The notes under the pieces were generated by a model. That model searched no databases and had not been told where the DNA came from. It saw only the letters and a program-made list of their open reading frames with translations. From CAVPDE01 sp963702565 (GTDB taxonomy: Bacteria > Desulfobacterota > DSM-4660 > Desulfatiglandales > HGW-15): DNA of 64,000 nucleotides. This document shows, piece by piece, positions 24,442 through 33,038 of this stretch. Every line of letters starts with the position of its first letter. Positions within the stretch are counted from its first letter, which is position 1. Both the position numbers and the translations under genes were made by a program. The DNA lies in NCBI GenBank assembly GCA_963702565.1, contig CAVPDE010000018.1:1-64000 (forward strand), read 5' to 3'.

Positions 24442-25551
24442 TTATATGGTTACCAGCTCGTACTCGCGCGAGCCCAGGCCGATCTTTTCCGCATACTCCA
24501 GCTGGATGGTCCAGTCCACCTTCGGGTAAAGAGCCCTGAACTTGTCTCCGCCGGGGTTCTTGTTGTCCGCGAGAGACGTGTTCTCCAGCGCTTTCTGCCG
24601 GTTGACCATGTCCACCGAGGCTTGATCGATGGCCACGGGATCCACGGAAGCCATGATTCCCAGGTCATGAACGATGGGCGCATCACTGTGACCGTAGCAG
24701 TCGCAGGCCGGGGAAATCTGGGTGAGAAAGTTCAGGAAGGCGACCTTTCCTTCCTTCCCCTTTAACACAGCCAGGGTGTATTCCACCATTTTTTTCTGGA
24801 AAAGAGCAATGTCCGCGTTCCACTGGACGTCGATCGCTTTGTTGGAGCAGATCAGGATGCACTCCCCGCATCCGATGCACTTCTTTGCATCGATCACCGC
24901 CTTTTGTTCCCGCAGGGAGATGGCGGACTGGGCACAGTGCTCAACACACTCTCCGCACCCCACGCATTTCTTTCGCGTGATCTTGGGCGACACGTCGGCA
25001 TGCTGGACCATCTTGCCCCGTCGAGAAGCGCAACCCATGCCCAAGTTCTTGATGGTGCCCCCAAACCCTGAAAGCTCATGGCCTTTGAAATGGGCCAGGC
25101 TGATCAGGCCGTCCGCTTCGGCGATTTCCGTGCCGACATAAGCGGTCTTGATGAGTTCCTGCTGGACCTTCACCGCCTCATAGGAGGCGCCCCTCAATCC
25201 GTCGGCAATGATGAGAGGAGCGTTGACCACGGAAAAAGAGAAGCCGTTTTCAACGGCCGTGTGGAGGTGGGAGACGCTGTCGGCCCGGGTGCCGGCGTAA
25301 AGGGTGTTCGCATCCGTGAGAAAGGGGAAGCCGCCCAGGGCTCTCACCCGGTCCACGATCTGGCGGACGAAGGTCGGCCGGATATAGGCCGTGTTTCCTT
25401 TTTCTCCGAAGTGGAGCTTGATCGCGACCAAGCCCCGGGGAGGGACAATCTGCTTCAGGTCCAGCATGTCGGCCAGGCGAACGACTTTGGCGAGCAAATT
25501 CTCTTTGGCCGAGGACCTCATGTCCGTGAAATACACTTTGCTTGTTGACAC
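24442..25551 (-). CDS. DUF362 protein with two 4Fe-4S clusters
   Basis: A 369-residue protein starting at GTG 25551 (AAAGGAG upstream). DUF362 segments: VAIKLHFGEKGNTAYIRP, PFLTDANTLYAGTRADS, LISLAHFKGHELSGFGGTIK. A central ferredoxin pair follows, CVGCGECVEHCAQSAI and CIGCGECILICSNKAI. After it come AFLNFLTQISPACDCYGHSD and IVHDLGIMASVDPVAIDQAS. It is cytoplasmic. The family is common in anaerobes, often beside redox or transport genes, but its reaction is unknown. A short GCTC-rich word repeat follows the stop. Confidence 0.87.
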   Translation of the reverse strand: MSTSKVYFTDMRSSAKENLLAKVVRLADMLDLKQIVPPRGLVAIKLHFGEKGNTAYIRPTFVRQIVDRVRALGGFPFLTDANTLYAGTRADSVSHLHTAVENGFSFSVVNAPLIIADGLRGASYEAVKVQQELIKTAYVGTEIAEADGLISLAHFKGHELSGFGGTIKNLGMGCASRRGKMVQHADVSPKITRKKCVGCGECVEHCAQSAISLREQKAVIDAKKCIGCGECILICSNKAIDVQWNADIALFQKKMVEYTLAVLKGKEGKVAFLNFLTQISPACDCYGHSDAPIVHDLGIMASVDPVAIDQASVDMVNRQKALENTSLADNKNPGGDKFRALYPKVDWTIQLEYAEKIGLGSREYELVTI

Positions 25552-25785
25552 TACGTGCTCCTTTCAAAATAGGATTTCTCAGAGACCGCTGTGACTCAGA
25601 GGTCGGTGCAAGGCCACTAAGTGGTCGCCGATATTAAACGTTTGTGACTTGCCTGTCAATATGGACAGCCCATTTTGGGGTTTTTTCCGTTGACAAGGAA
25701 AAGGCTCTTGGATTATGAACAATCTCAATTCAAGAGGCAAAAGCTCTCTTGAAATCTTCGTGTTTATTGATTGGGGCGACTTCCG

Positions 25786-26400
25786 ATGAGAAGGCATTTC
25801 TTTTCTATCTTTTTCGTGCTTCTTGCGTGGATCTCCACCAGCGCCGGCATGGGGTATGGCCAGGAGCCGAAAAGGATCCTGAGCGTCGAAGCCTTCGACA
25901 TGCTCAACACCGTGCCCGACACCTACCTGGTGGACAGCAGAACTCAGGCGGAATACCAGTTTGTGGGACACCCCTTCAAGGCCTACAACTACCCCTATCT
26001 TTTTTTCACGACCACCTTTGCGAAGGACGACGAAAAACCTTCCTACCAGCTCACGAAGAACAAGGTGTTCCTTGAGCAGATCGGCAAGGTTTTCAAAAAG
26101 ACGGACAACCTTTTGCTCCTGGACCGGGACGGAGCCCGAAGCGCACAGGCGGCAAAAGAGCTCCTCACCGCCGGTTACAAAAACGTTTTCGATGTGTACG
26201 ACGGTTTTGAGGGCAGTGAATTCCCTGCCTTTGACGATCCCAACAAGCACAAGTACTACCGGCAGCTTGCCAAACGAAACAACATTTACGGTTTTGAGCA
26301 TCGACGCCATTCAGGATGGCAATTTTGGGGGCTTCCCTGGACCTATGACATGGATCCCAAGTACGTGTATCCGCCCGACTTGGGAGTCCCGCAGAAATGA
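25786..26400 (+). CDS. exported rhodanese-like domain protein without catalytic Cys
   Basis: About 204 residues: signal peptide (FFSIFFVLLAWISTSAGMGY), then a rhodanese fold (LVDSRTQAEYQFVGHPFKAY, NLLLLDRDGARSAQAAKELL, YKNVFDVYDGFEGSEFP). In active rhodaneses the loop before RSxxAA holds Cys; here it reads DRDGARS, so sulfur transfer is unlikely and a binding role is more probable. The tail ends in an aromatic segment (WQFWGLPWTYDMDPKYVYPP). ATG 25786 is preferred to TTG 25771. It is followed 15 bp later by a small gene. Confidence 0.82.
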   Translation: MRRHFFSIFFVLLAWISTSAGMGYGQEPKRILSVEAFDMLNTVPDTYLVDSRTQAEYQFVGHPFKAYNYPYLFFTTTFAKDDEKPSYQLTKNKVFLEQIGKVFKKTDNLLLLDRDGARSAQAAKELLTAGYKNVFDVYDGFEGSEFPAFDDPNKHKYYRQLAKRNNIYGFEHRRHSGWQFWGLPWTYDMDPKYVYPPDLGVPQK

Positions 26401-26415
26401 GGTGAAGAGAAGGCA

Positions 26416-26607
26416 ATGGAATCAGAAGAATTGGTTAAACTCATGGAAACGATTGATGCCCAGGGAATAGGGTGGGACAAGGTGCAACAGGAAACCAAGG
26501 TTCCTTACGCGATCCTGAAGCTCTACGCCAATTCAGGTCCGGTCCCTGTGACCATCATCAAGAAACTCAAGACCTTCATAGACGCCCAGGCCAAAAAAGC
26601 TGCTTAG
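26416..26607 (+). CDS. small protein of unknown function
   Basis: A 63-residue protein (ESEELVKLMETIDAQGIGWD, then TKVPYAILKLYANSGPVPVT, IIKKLKTFIDAQAKK). Predicted mostly helical with a helix-turn-helix-like middle; no family recognised. GGTGAAGAGAAGG precedes the ATG and it lies 15 bp behind the rhodanese-like gene. The stop TAG (26605-26607) overlaps the start of the family A repeat element. Confidence 0.65.
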   Translation: MESEELVKLMETIDAQGIGWDKVQQETKVPYAILKLYANSGPVPVTIIKKLKTFIDAQAKKAA

Positions 26608-26781
26608 CAGGCTGCTGAAAAACGCCCATCTGTGGCGTTACCCTCATTCCTCATCGTTCTGGCGTACTCCCATGTACGCCTCACTCTTCGGAATTAATCC
26701 GCGCTTCGCTTGGAGTCCCCACCCTTCGGGCGGGTCCCCAGAACCGGGTGCCTTGCATCTGGCCGTTTTTGAGCAGGCTGT
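26606..26781. repeat. palindromic element family A, copy 2
   Basis: It opens AGCAGGCTGCTGAAAAACGC and closes CCGTTTTTGAGCAGGCTG, giving terminal inverted repeats, with an inner GTACTCCCATGTAC palindrome. The 15553-15680 copy has the same arrangement. It begins inside the stop codon of the preceding gene. Confidence 0.75.
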
Positions 26782-26806
26782 GTAGCAGATGTTGTGCAGT
26801 AAACTG

Positions 26807-27328
26807 CTAGGGGATCATTCTCAACAAGGATAGCCCGAGAAGGGTCTTGCCGTCCAGGATCAATCTCTCCTTGATCATGGATTTCAGCTTCTCCAACGGG
26901 ACTTTTTCCACCGAAGCAATCTCCCTCTCGTCGATAACCGTGTCCGCTTTCCTGAGCTCCAGTCCTGAATAAATGTGAATCAGTTCATTGGAGTAGCCCA
27001 AGGCCGGAGCATAGGTGCAGACCCACTCGATTTTACCCGCTTCATATCCCGTCTCTTCCATGAGCTCCCTTCGGATGCACTGCTCGGGGCTTTCCCCGGG
27101 GTCCAGTTTGCCGGCCGGGATTTCCAGGGTCTCCCGTCCCAGGGCATAGCGGTATTGACGGACCATCAGGATTTCCTTGTCCGAAACAAAAGGGATGATC
27201 GCGCTGGCTTCAGGGTGATCAATCCTCATTCGCTGGCCCACCTGGTTGTTCTGCAGCAGCACCTCGTCGAGATAAGCGGAAAAGCTACGGGTGCTGAGAG
27301 AGGCGATGGTTCGAATTTTTTTCTCCAT
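26807..27328 (-). CDS. NUDIX hydrolase, ADP-ribose pyrophosphatase-like
   Basis: A 173-residue NUDIX enzyme with the complete box GKLDPGESPEQCIRRELMEE-TGYEA (GX5EX7REUXEEXGU). It is preceded by VRQYRYALGRETLEIPAG, the ADP-ribose pyrophosphatase (NudF-type) signature. It would hydrolyse ADP-ribose or related nucleoside diphosphate sugars. The start overlaps the dnaE 3' end by 44 bases, so it is co-transcribed with and possibly coupled to dnaE. Confidence 0.9.
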   Translation of the reverse strand: MEKKIRTIASLSTRSFSAYLDEVLLQNNQVGQRMRIDHPEASAIIPFVSDKEILMVRQYRYALGRETLEIPAGKLDPGESPEQCIRRELMEETGYEAGKIEWVCTYAPALGYSNELIHIYSGLELRKADTVIDEREIASVEKVPLEKLKSMIKERLILDGKTLLGLSLLRMIP

Positions 27329-30300
27329 AACGGCAGACCACCTTTTGACCGATCAGCGTTTCAAGCTCCTGAATCATTTCGCGGCAGGCGAAGACGTTGT
27401 AACGGGGGTGCGCGGCGATGACCATCCGTTTCCCCGGATCAGTTTCCACCTTGAACACCACCGACGATTGCCCCGGAAAACGGTAAAGCACATCTTTGAT
27501 CCCTTCCAGCTGATCTTTGGAAAGGGTGTCTCTGGAAAGGGACAGCTCGATCAGCCGGATGGCCGCCTGCTTCACATTCTCGAGGGATTGGATTTCCTGG
27601 GAGATGATCTTGGCCACCATTTCATCCACCTCGGCCATGCCCGCGACCAGCAGCGGCTCATCGCTCTTGAGAAGGGCGGAGGAGCGTTCGAACACGTCGG
27701 GAAACACGACCACCTCGGTAGACCCGCTCTGGTCTTCAAGGGTCAAGATGGCCATCTTGTCCCCCCGTTTGGTCCGCTTGATCTTCAGCTCCTCAATGAC
27801 GCCGGCCACGCGCACGGCTGTTTTGTCGGTGAGCTGGGTCAGGTCCTGGATGGAAGAGGTGGCGAACCGGCTCACTTCTTCCTTGTAACGGTCCAGAGGA
27901 TGACCGGTGATGTAAAATCCGAGGGCCTCCTTTTCCCGGCGGAGTTTTTCCCGCTCATCCCATGCCACGTGGTTCGGAATGCTGGAGAAGTCGAAGGTCC
28001 TCACGCCGCCTCCTGGAGCCGCCGAGAAGATCGTGAGCTGATTGGGATCCTGGCTGGCCCCGCAGAGCCGGGTCACCTCCTCCAGGGAAGCCAGGAGCCT
28101 TGATCTTTCGATCCCGGTGAAATCAAAAGCCCCGCACTGAATCAGGCCTTCCAGCACCCTCCGGTTGACTTTGGATCCGTCCACCCTGGTGCAGAAGTCC
28201 ACCAGGCCTTTGAAGGGTCCTCCCTGGTTTCTCTCCTCGATCACGGATTCGATGGCCTTGAGGCCCACATTTTTCACGGCTCCGAGGCCGAAGCGGATTC
28301 CTCCTTCCACCACAGCGAAATCGGGAGGGCTTTCGTTGATGTCCGGAGGGAGGATCTCGATTCCCATCTCGCGGCACTCGGCGATGTTCTTGATGGTCTT
28401 GTCCTGGTTCCCCATGTCCTGGGTCAGGAGGGCGGCCATGAACTGGACCGGGTAATGGGCTTTGAGATAGGCCGTCTGGTAAGCGATCAAGGCGTAGGCC
28501 GTGGAGTGGGATTTGTTGAACCCGTAACCGCCGAACTTCTCGATGAGGGCGAAGAGCTTGCTCGCCAGATTCGGGTTGACTCCGTTGATTTCGGCGCCTT
28601 CCACAAAGCGGGCCTGGTGCCTGGCCATGACGTCCTGCTTCTTTTTGCCTATGGCTTTTCTCAATTCATCGGCCTCGGCGAGGCTGTAGTTGGCCAGGAC
28701 CTGAGCGATCTTCATAACCTGTTCCTGGTAAAGGATGACGCCGTACGTCTCCTTCAGGATGGGCTCAAGCCGAGGCAGGAAGTACTTGATCTTGCCCTTT
28801 CCATGCTTGCCGGCAATGAACTCTTCCACCATGTTGCTGCCGAGGGGCCCCGGCCGGTAAAGAGCCACCAGGGCGATCAGATCTTCAAAGACCTCGGGTT
28901 TCAGCCTTCTCAAGAGGTCTTTCATTCCCGAACTTTCAAGCTGGAACACGCCTGTGGTTTTGCCCTCGCTGCAAAGCTGGTAAGTGGCCGGGTCATCGAG
29001 AGGGATTTTGTCGATGTCGATTTTCCGGCCCGCGGTTTTCTCGATGACAAGGAGGGCGTGCTTGATGACCGTGAGGGTCTTGAGTCCGAGGAAGTCGAAT
29101 TTGATGAGGCCCAGTCTTTCGATCTGCTCCATGGTGAACTGGGTCATCACTTCCTCGTTGGTTCCCTTGAACAGAGGCAGGTAATCGACCAGGGGCCGGT
29201 CGGAAATGACCACGCCGGAGGCGTGGGTGGAAGCATGCCTGGAGAGGCCTTCAAGGGATCGGGCAATGGTGAGGAGCTTCTTGTGGTGAGCTTCTCCCTG
29301 CTCGAGTTTCCTTAATTCCGGCTCCTCTTCCATGGCCTTGAAGAGGCTGACCTTGGGGCCTGCGGGCACCAGCTTGGCGATTCGGTCCACGTCACTGTAG
29401 GGGATGTTGAGGGTCCGGCCCACATCCCGGATCACCGCCCTGGCTTTCATGGTTCCAAAGGTGATGATCTGGCAAACGTTCTCTCTGCCGTATTTTTCGG
29501 CCACATAGCGGATCACGTCATCCCTGCCGTTCATGCAGAAATCAATGTCAATATCCGGCATGGTGATCCGCTGAGGGTTGAGAAACCGCTCAAAGAGCAG
29601 GCCGTACTTCATTGGATCCACATTGGTGATCTTGAGGCAGTAGGCCACCAGGGATCCGGCGGCCGAACCCCGGCCCGGGCCCACCGGGATGTCCGAGCGC
29701 CTCGCATAATCGATGAAATCAGCAACGATGAGAAAATACCCGGCAAAGCCCATCTTGATGATCTCAATGAGCTCGTATTCCAGCCGTTCGTGGTACTCCT
29801 GAACCTGTTCGGGGGGGAGGTCTTTTCCCTCCTCCCGGAGCTGCCCGAGCCGCTGGTCCAGGCCCTTGCGCGCCTCGTCTTTAAGGATTTCTTCCAGGCT
29901 ATTGCCGGCAGGCACCTGAAAGACCGGGAACTTGTAATGGCCGAAATCCATTTGAAACCGGCAGCGCCTTGCCACTTCCACGGTGTTGTCCAGGGCTTCA
30001 CCGAATTCCTTTTCGCCAAGGCTCGAGGCCATCTCCTCGCGGGATTTGTAGAAAAACTCGTTCGTGGAGAACTTGAGGCGCTTGGTGTCCTCAATGGTTT
30101 TGCCGGTCTGAATACAGAGAAGGGCATCATGAGCCTCGTGATCTTCCCGGTTCAGATAGTGGCAATCATTCGTGGCCACGAGAGGGATGGAGAGTTCCCG
30201 ACCAAGCTCCTTGAGCAGGTGATTCACAGTCTTCTGCTCAGGGAGCAGATTGGCCTGGACTTCAAAGTAGAATCGGTCCTGGTCAAAGATGGAAGCGAGG

Positions 30301-30797
30301 GTCTTGGCCTCCTTTTTTGCTTCTTCGCTACGGTGGGTGTTGAGGAGGTAAGGGATTCTTCCTTTGAGGCAGGCGGACAAGGCAATCAGCCCGGAGTGGT
30401 ATTGCCTGAGAAGCTCCATGTCCACCCGGGGGTGATAGTAGAAGCCTTCCAGATGACCGAGAGTGACCAGGCGGCAAAGATTCTTGTATCCTTCCTCGTC
30501 CATGGCCAGAAGGATCAGGTGGTGGGCATTCGGGCTCCCGTCCTGCGGCATGGCGCGGTCTTTGCGGTGGCCGGAGGCGACATACATTTCACAGCCCAGA
30601 ACCGGTTTGATTCCCTTGTCCGGGCACTTGGTGAAGAACTCCACGGCGCCGAAGATGTTCCCGTGGTCCGTGATGGCCACCGCTTCCATGTTGAGAGCGC
30701 GAGCTCTGTCCAGCAGTTGACTGATCCGGATTGCGCCGTCCAGGAGGCTGTATTCCGTGTGCACATGAAGGTGAACGAAGGACGATGAACTGCTCAA
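27285..30797 (-). CDS. dnaE: DNA polymerase III alpha subunit
   Basis: About 1170 residues. The N-terminal PHP domain is FVHLHVHTEYSLLDGAIRIS, ITDHGNIFGAVEF. The palm has the catalytic triad segment MPDIDIDFCMNGRDDVIRYV and GPGRGSAAGSLVAYCL. GYGFNKSHSTAYALIAYQTA and a C-terminal OB fold, VAGVIEELKIKRTKRGDKMA, follow. It is the replicative polymerase. I place the start at TTG 30797 (GAGGT 5 bases upstream, giving SSSSSFVHLHVH). The frame runs on to 30866 through a low-complexity repeat and is not needed. Overlaps the NUDIX gene at its 3' end. Confidence 0.95.
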   Translation of the reverse strand: MSSSSSFVHLHVHTEYSLLDGAIRISQLLDRARALNMEAVAITDHGNIFGAVEFFTKCPDKGIKPVLGCEMYVASGHRKDRAMPQDGSPNAHHLILLAMDEEGYKNLCRLVTLGHLEGFYYHPRVDMELLRQYHSGLIALSACLKGRIPYLLNTHRSEEAKKEAKTLASIFDQDRFYFEVQANLLPEQKTVNHLLKELGRELSIPLVATNDCHYLNREDHEAHDALLCIQTGKTIEDTKRLKFSTNEFFYKSREEMASSLGEKEFGEALDNTVEVARRCRFQMDFGHYKFPVFQVPAGNSLEEILKDEARKGLDQRLGQLREEGKDLPPEQVQEYHERLEYELIEIIKMGFAGYFLIVADFIDYARRSDIPVGPGRGSAAGSLVAYCLKITNVDPMKYGLLFERFLNPQRITMPDIDIDFCMNGRDDVIRYVAEKYGRENVCQIITFGTMKARAVIRDVGRTLNIPYSDVDRIAKLVPAGPKVSLFKAMEEEPELRKLEQGEAHHKKLLTIARSLEGLSRHASTHASGVVISDRPLVDYLPLFKGTNEEVMTQFTMEQIERLGLIKFDFLGLKTLTVIKHALLVIEKTAGRKIDIDKIPLDDPATYQLCSEGKTTGVFQLESSGMKDLLRRLKPEVFEDLIALVALYRPGPLGSNMVEEFIAGKHGKGKIKYFLPRLEPILKETYGVILYQEQVMKIAQVLANYSLAEADELRKAIGKKKQDVMARHQARFVEGAEINGVNPNLASKLFALIEKFGGYGFNKSHSTAYALIAYQTAYLKAHYPVQFMAALLTQDMGNQDKTIKNIAECREMGIEILPPDINESPPDFAVVEGGIRFGLGAVKNVGLKAIESVIEERNQGGPFKGLVDFCTRVDGSKVNRRVLEGLIQCGAFDFTGIERSRLLASLEEVTRLCGASQDPNQLTIFSAAPGGGVRTFDFSSIPNHVAWDEREKLRREKEALGFYITGHPLDRYKEEVSRFATSSIQDLTQLTDKTAVRVAGVIEELKIKRTKRGDKMAILTLEDQSGSTEVVVFPDVFERSSALLKSDEPLLVAGMAEVDEMVAKIISQEIQSLENVKQAAIRLIELSLSRDTLSKDQLEGIKDVLYRFPGQSSVVFKVETDPGKRMVIAAHPRYNVFACREMIQELETLIGQKVVCRYGEKNSNHRLSQHP

Positions 30798-31331
30798 AGG
30801 GACCTCATTTCTTTTTATGACTTTCGGGGAACAGTTGAACACAGGCACAAAGGCACAGAGGGACAAAGGGACAGAGGGACGGTGTTTTCTGCTTTGTGCC
30901 TTTGAACCTTTGCCACTTTGTCCCTGCCTTCACCTGCCGTTTTGGGACCCAAGCTGTAGGCGTCAGCCGGCAGCTGTTGACTTCAAAAACGTCTGTGCAG
31001 ATTCTTCCCAATCAGAGGCGAATGTCAAGGGGGTTTTCAAGAGGGCATTGACGACTCTCTCTTCATGGTGTAAGGTTCTGAGCGTGTGATTTCACCCGCC
31101 TTCGCAGGAGGCCATGGTCTCTCGACCGTGGAGGAGTGCGGGTGTCCTCCGAAGCCTTGGCGAAGGAGGACTGGAGCTTCGGCGGGTTGCGCGGCACTCC
31201 AGGTGCCACGGGCTCCTGCCCGTGGGGCTCCACCTCACTCGTAGCAACCCTGTTCGACACAACACTCAGAGAGGAAAACGTTTCACCCTTTCTTCAGATA
31301 CTTCCGAAAACCTCAAGATTCCGTGCCTGCC
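30798..31331. other. intergenic region with short-word inverted repeat and a CG-rich palindrome
   Basis: 30840-30881 (GGCACAAAGGCACAGAGGG, ACAAAGGGACAGAGGGAC) is answered at 30893-30930 by GCTTTGTGCCTTTGAACC, TTTGCCACTTTGTCCCTGCC: degenerate words in inverted orientation. 31140-31170 holds an imperfect palindrome TCCTCCGAAGCCTTGGCGAA-GGAGGA. No gene seen. Confidence 0.5.
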
Positions 31332-32894
31332 ATGACGACGAAAGACAAGGATCGCTTTGAGAAAAAGATTGTCAGAATGAGGGCGGACCAGGAACGGTTG
31401 CGAAAAGAAATCGTCCTGCTCCGAAAGGAAAATCAGAAGGCCGCAAGAGCCCTGAACCAGAGAGCCGTGCTCCTGGATTCTTTGCCCGCGGGGTTCATGC
31501 TCCTTGAGAAGGCCAAAATCGCGGAGGCGAACGAGTTCATTTTGGCTCGACTCGGCTATTCGAGCGAGGACATGTTGGGGCACCCTTTCGCTGACTTTGT
31601 TCATCCCCGCTTGAAAAACGTCACCCGGGACTTCCAGAGGAGACGGGCTTCGGGAAAATGGGCGCCGGAGGAGTACGAGACAGATCTTGTGACGAAGAAC
31701 GGGGATGTCCTGAGTTGTGATGTGAGGGTCAAGAAGGTCCACAGAAGAGGCCGAACCGCTTTTCTCCTGTTGCTCACCCCCAGCGGCGAGCGAAAAAAAT
31801 GGGAAACAGAGTTGGTGGAGTCGAAAAAGCGTGAGTCTCTCAGCCGTATGGCCCACGAGATCACCTGGCGGCTTCGCCCCCATCTGGAGAGGTTCGCGGC
31901 CCTTGCAGGAAATATGAAAAATCGCAGGGACGCTGATCTGCAAGACCTCAAGCAATTTGAAGCGGTGAACGGTCAGATCTTGAAGGTCACAGAGGCTCTT
32001 GAAAGTTTCACCAAGGAGGCCCCGGACCCCTCCAAAAGGGGTCTGGTGGACCTGAAAATAGTCGTCCGGGAGGCGGTTGCCTTTGTGAGCCCGAAGTTGA
32101 AGGACCCTCCCGAAAAGCCGGGCTCAAGGATCAACCTCAAAACCTACCTCAGGGCCGTATCTCCTGTAGAAGGGGATGCCAGAGAGATAGAGGAAATGCT
32201 CTCTCATGTGATGTTCAACGCCTTGGAAGCCATGCCTCATGGAGGAGACCTCTATCTGAGCATCGAAGAGAACGCAGGTCAAGCCCACATCTATGTCCAG
32301 GACAGCGGGGTGGGGATCGCCCCTGAGGCTTTGGACAAGGTTTTCGATCCCTTCTTTACCACGAAGGAAGACGGCAGGCCGGGACTGGGCCTGAGCGTGG
32401 CTCAAGCGATCGCAAAGAGGCATAAGGGGACTCTGGAACTCTCCACCAAGAAGAACGAGGGCACAGTGGTGACCATTCGGCTGCCCTTGGCAACGTCTTC
32501 CAGGAAGAAGCTGCGGAGGCGAAGGAAAGCCAACGAGGTGTCTATCCTGTTGGCCGAGGAAGACGGGATGATCCGGGATCTCCTCTACAAGATGCTCGAT
32601 CACAAAGGATACAGGGTGAGCACCGTATCCACCGGCGCGGAAGCCCTTCAGCAGATCGAGAAAAGAGCGTTTGACCTGGTCATGGTGGGATCCGGGGCTC
32701 CGGACATGAAGGTTCAGAATCTCATCAGAGAAATCAAGAAGAAAAAAAAGGGGTTGAGCGTTGTGTGGATCACCGGAGGTGAGGGAGCGGAGCGCAAATC
32801 CAAAGAAAGAGGTCCGGCAGTCGATCTCATCATCCGAAAACCCATTGACATGACAAGCACCCTGGAGAAGTTGTCCGAGTTGCTCGCGGGCTAG
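31332..32894 (+). CDS. hybrid sensor histidine kinase: coiled coil, PAS, kinase, degenerate receiver
   Basis: About 520 residues, no membrane segment. An N-terminal coiled coil (about 8-45) precedes a PAS domain (about 48-150: FMLLEKAKIAEANEFILARL). The phosphoacceptor is probably His175 in SRMAHEITWRLRPHL. The ATPase has the N box VMFNALEAMPHG, G1 VQDSGVGIAPEAL, F box DPFFTTK and G2 GLGLSVAQAIAKRHKG. The C-terminal receiver (about 395 on: ILLAEEDGMIRDLLYKMLDH) has FDLVMVGSGAPDM where the phosphorylatable Asp should be, so it probably cannot accept phosphate. ATG 31332 or GTG 31323 could be the start. No partner regulator is adjacent. Confidence 0.87.
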   Translation: MTTKDKDRFEKKIVRMRADQERLRKEIVLLRKENQKAARALNQRAVLLDSLPAGFMLLEKAKIAEANEFILARLGYSSEDMLGHPFADFVHPRLKNVTRDFQRRRASGKWAPEEYETDLVTKNGDVLSCDVRVKKVHRRGRTAFLLLLTPSGERKKWETELVESKKRESLSRMAHEITWRLRPHLERFAALAGNMKNRRDADLQDLKQFEAVNGQILKVTEALESFTKEAPDPSKRGLVDLKIVVREAVAFVSPKLKDPPEKPGSRINLKTYLRAVSPVEGDAREIEEMLSHVMFNALEAMPHGGDLYLSIEENAGQAHIYVQDSGVGIAPEALDKVFDPFFTTKEDGRPGLGLSVAQAIAKRHKGTLELSTKKNEGTVVTIRLPLATSSRKKLRRRRKANEVSILLAEEDGMIRDLLYKMLDHKGYRVSTVSTGAEALQQIEKRAFDLVMVGSGAPDMKVQNLIREIKKKKKGLSVVWITGGEGAERKSKERGPAVDLIIRKPIDMTSTLEKLSELLAG

Positions 32895-32919
32895 TGTGGT
32901 TCATCTCACCCCCACCTTG

Positions 32920-32990
32920 CCTCCCCCGTCGAGGGGGAGGAAAAATGGATTATCGCTCGGATTCCCCTCCCTTGGCGGGAGGGGTTAGGG
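32920..32990. repeat. two CCTCCCCC-type hairpins
   Basis: CCTCCCCC/GGGGGAGG with loop GTCGA (32920-32940), then CCCCTCCC-TTGGC-GGGAGGGG at about 32968-32988. They resemble the hairpin at 18932-18959. They lie between the kinase and rarA. Confidence 0.5.
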
Positions 32991-33038
32991 GAGGGGGAAG
33001 CGGGCACTGGCAGGCAAACACGAAGGCGCTACCTTAGA

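Noticed and set aside
30797..30866. N-terminal extension of DnaE to ATG 30866
   Set aside because: It runs through a low-complexity inverted repeat; TTG 30797 has its own ribosome-binding site and gives the family N-terminus.
32920..32945. rho-independent terminator after the kinase gene
   Set aside because: The stem is followed by A residues, not T, in the direction of transcription; it fits a repeated hairpin word better.
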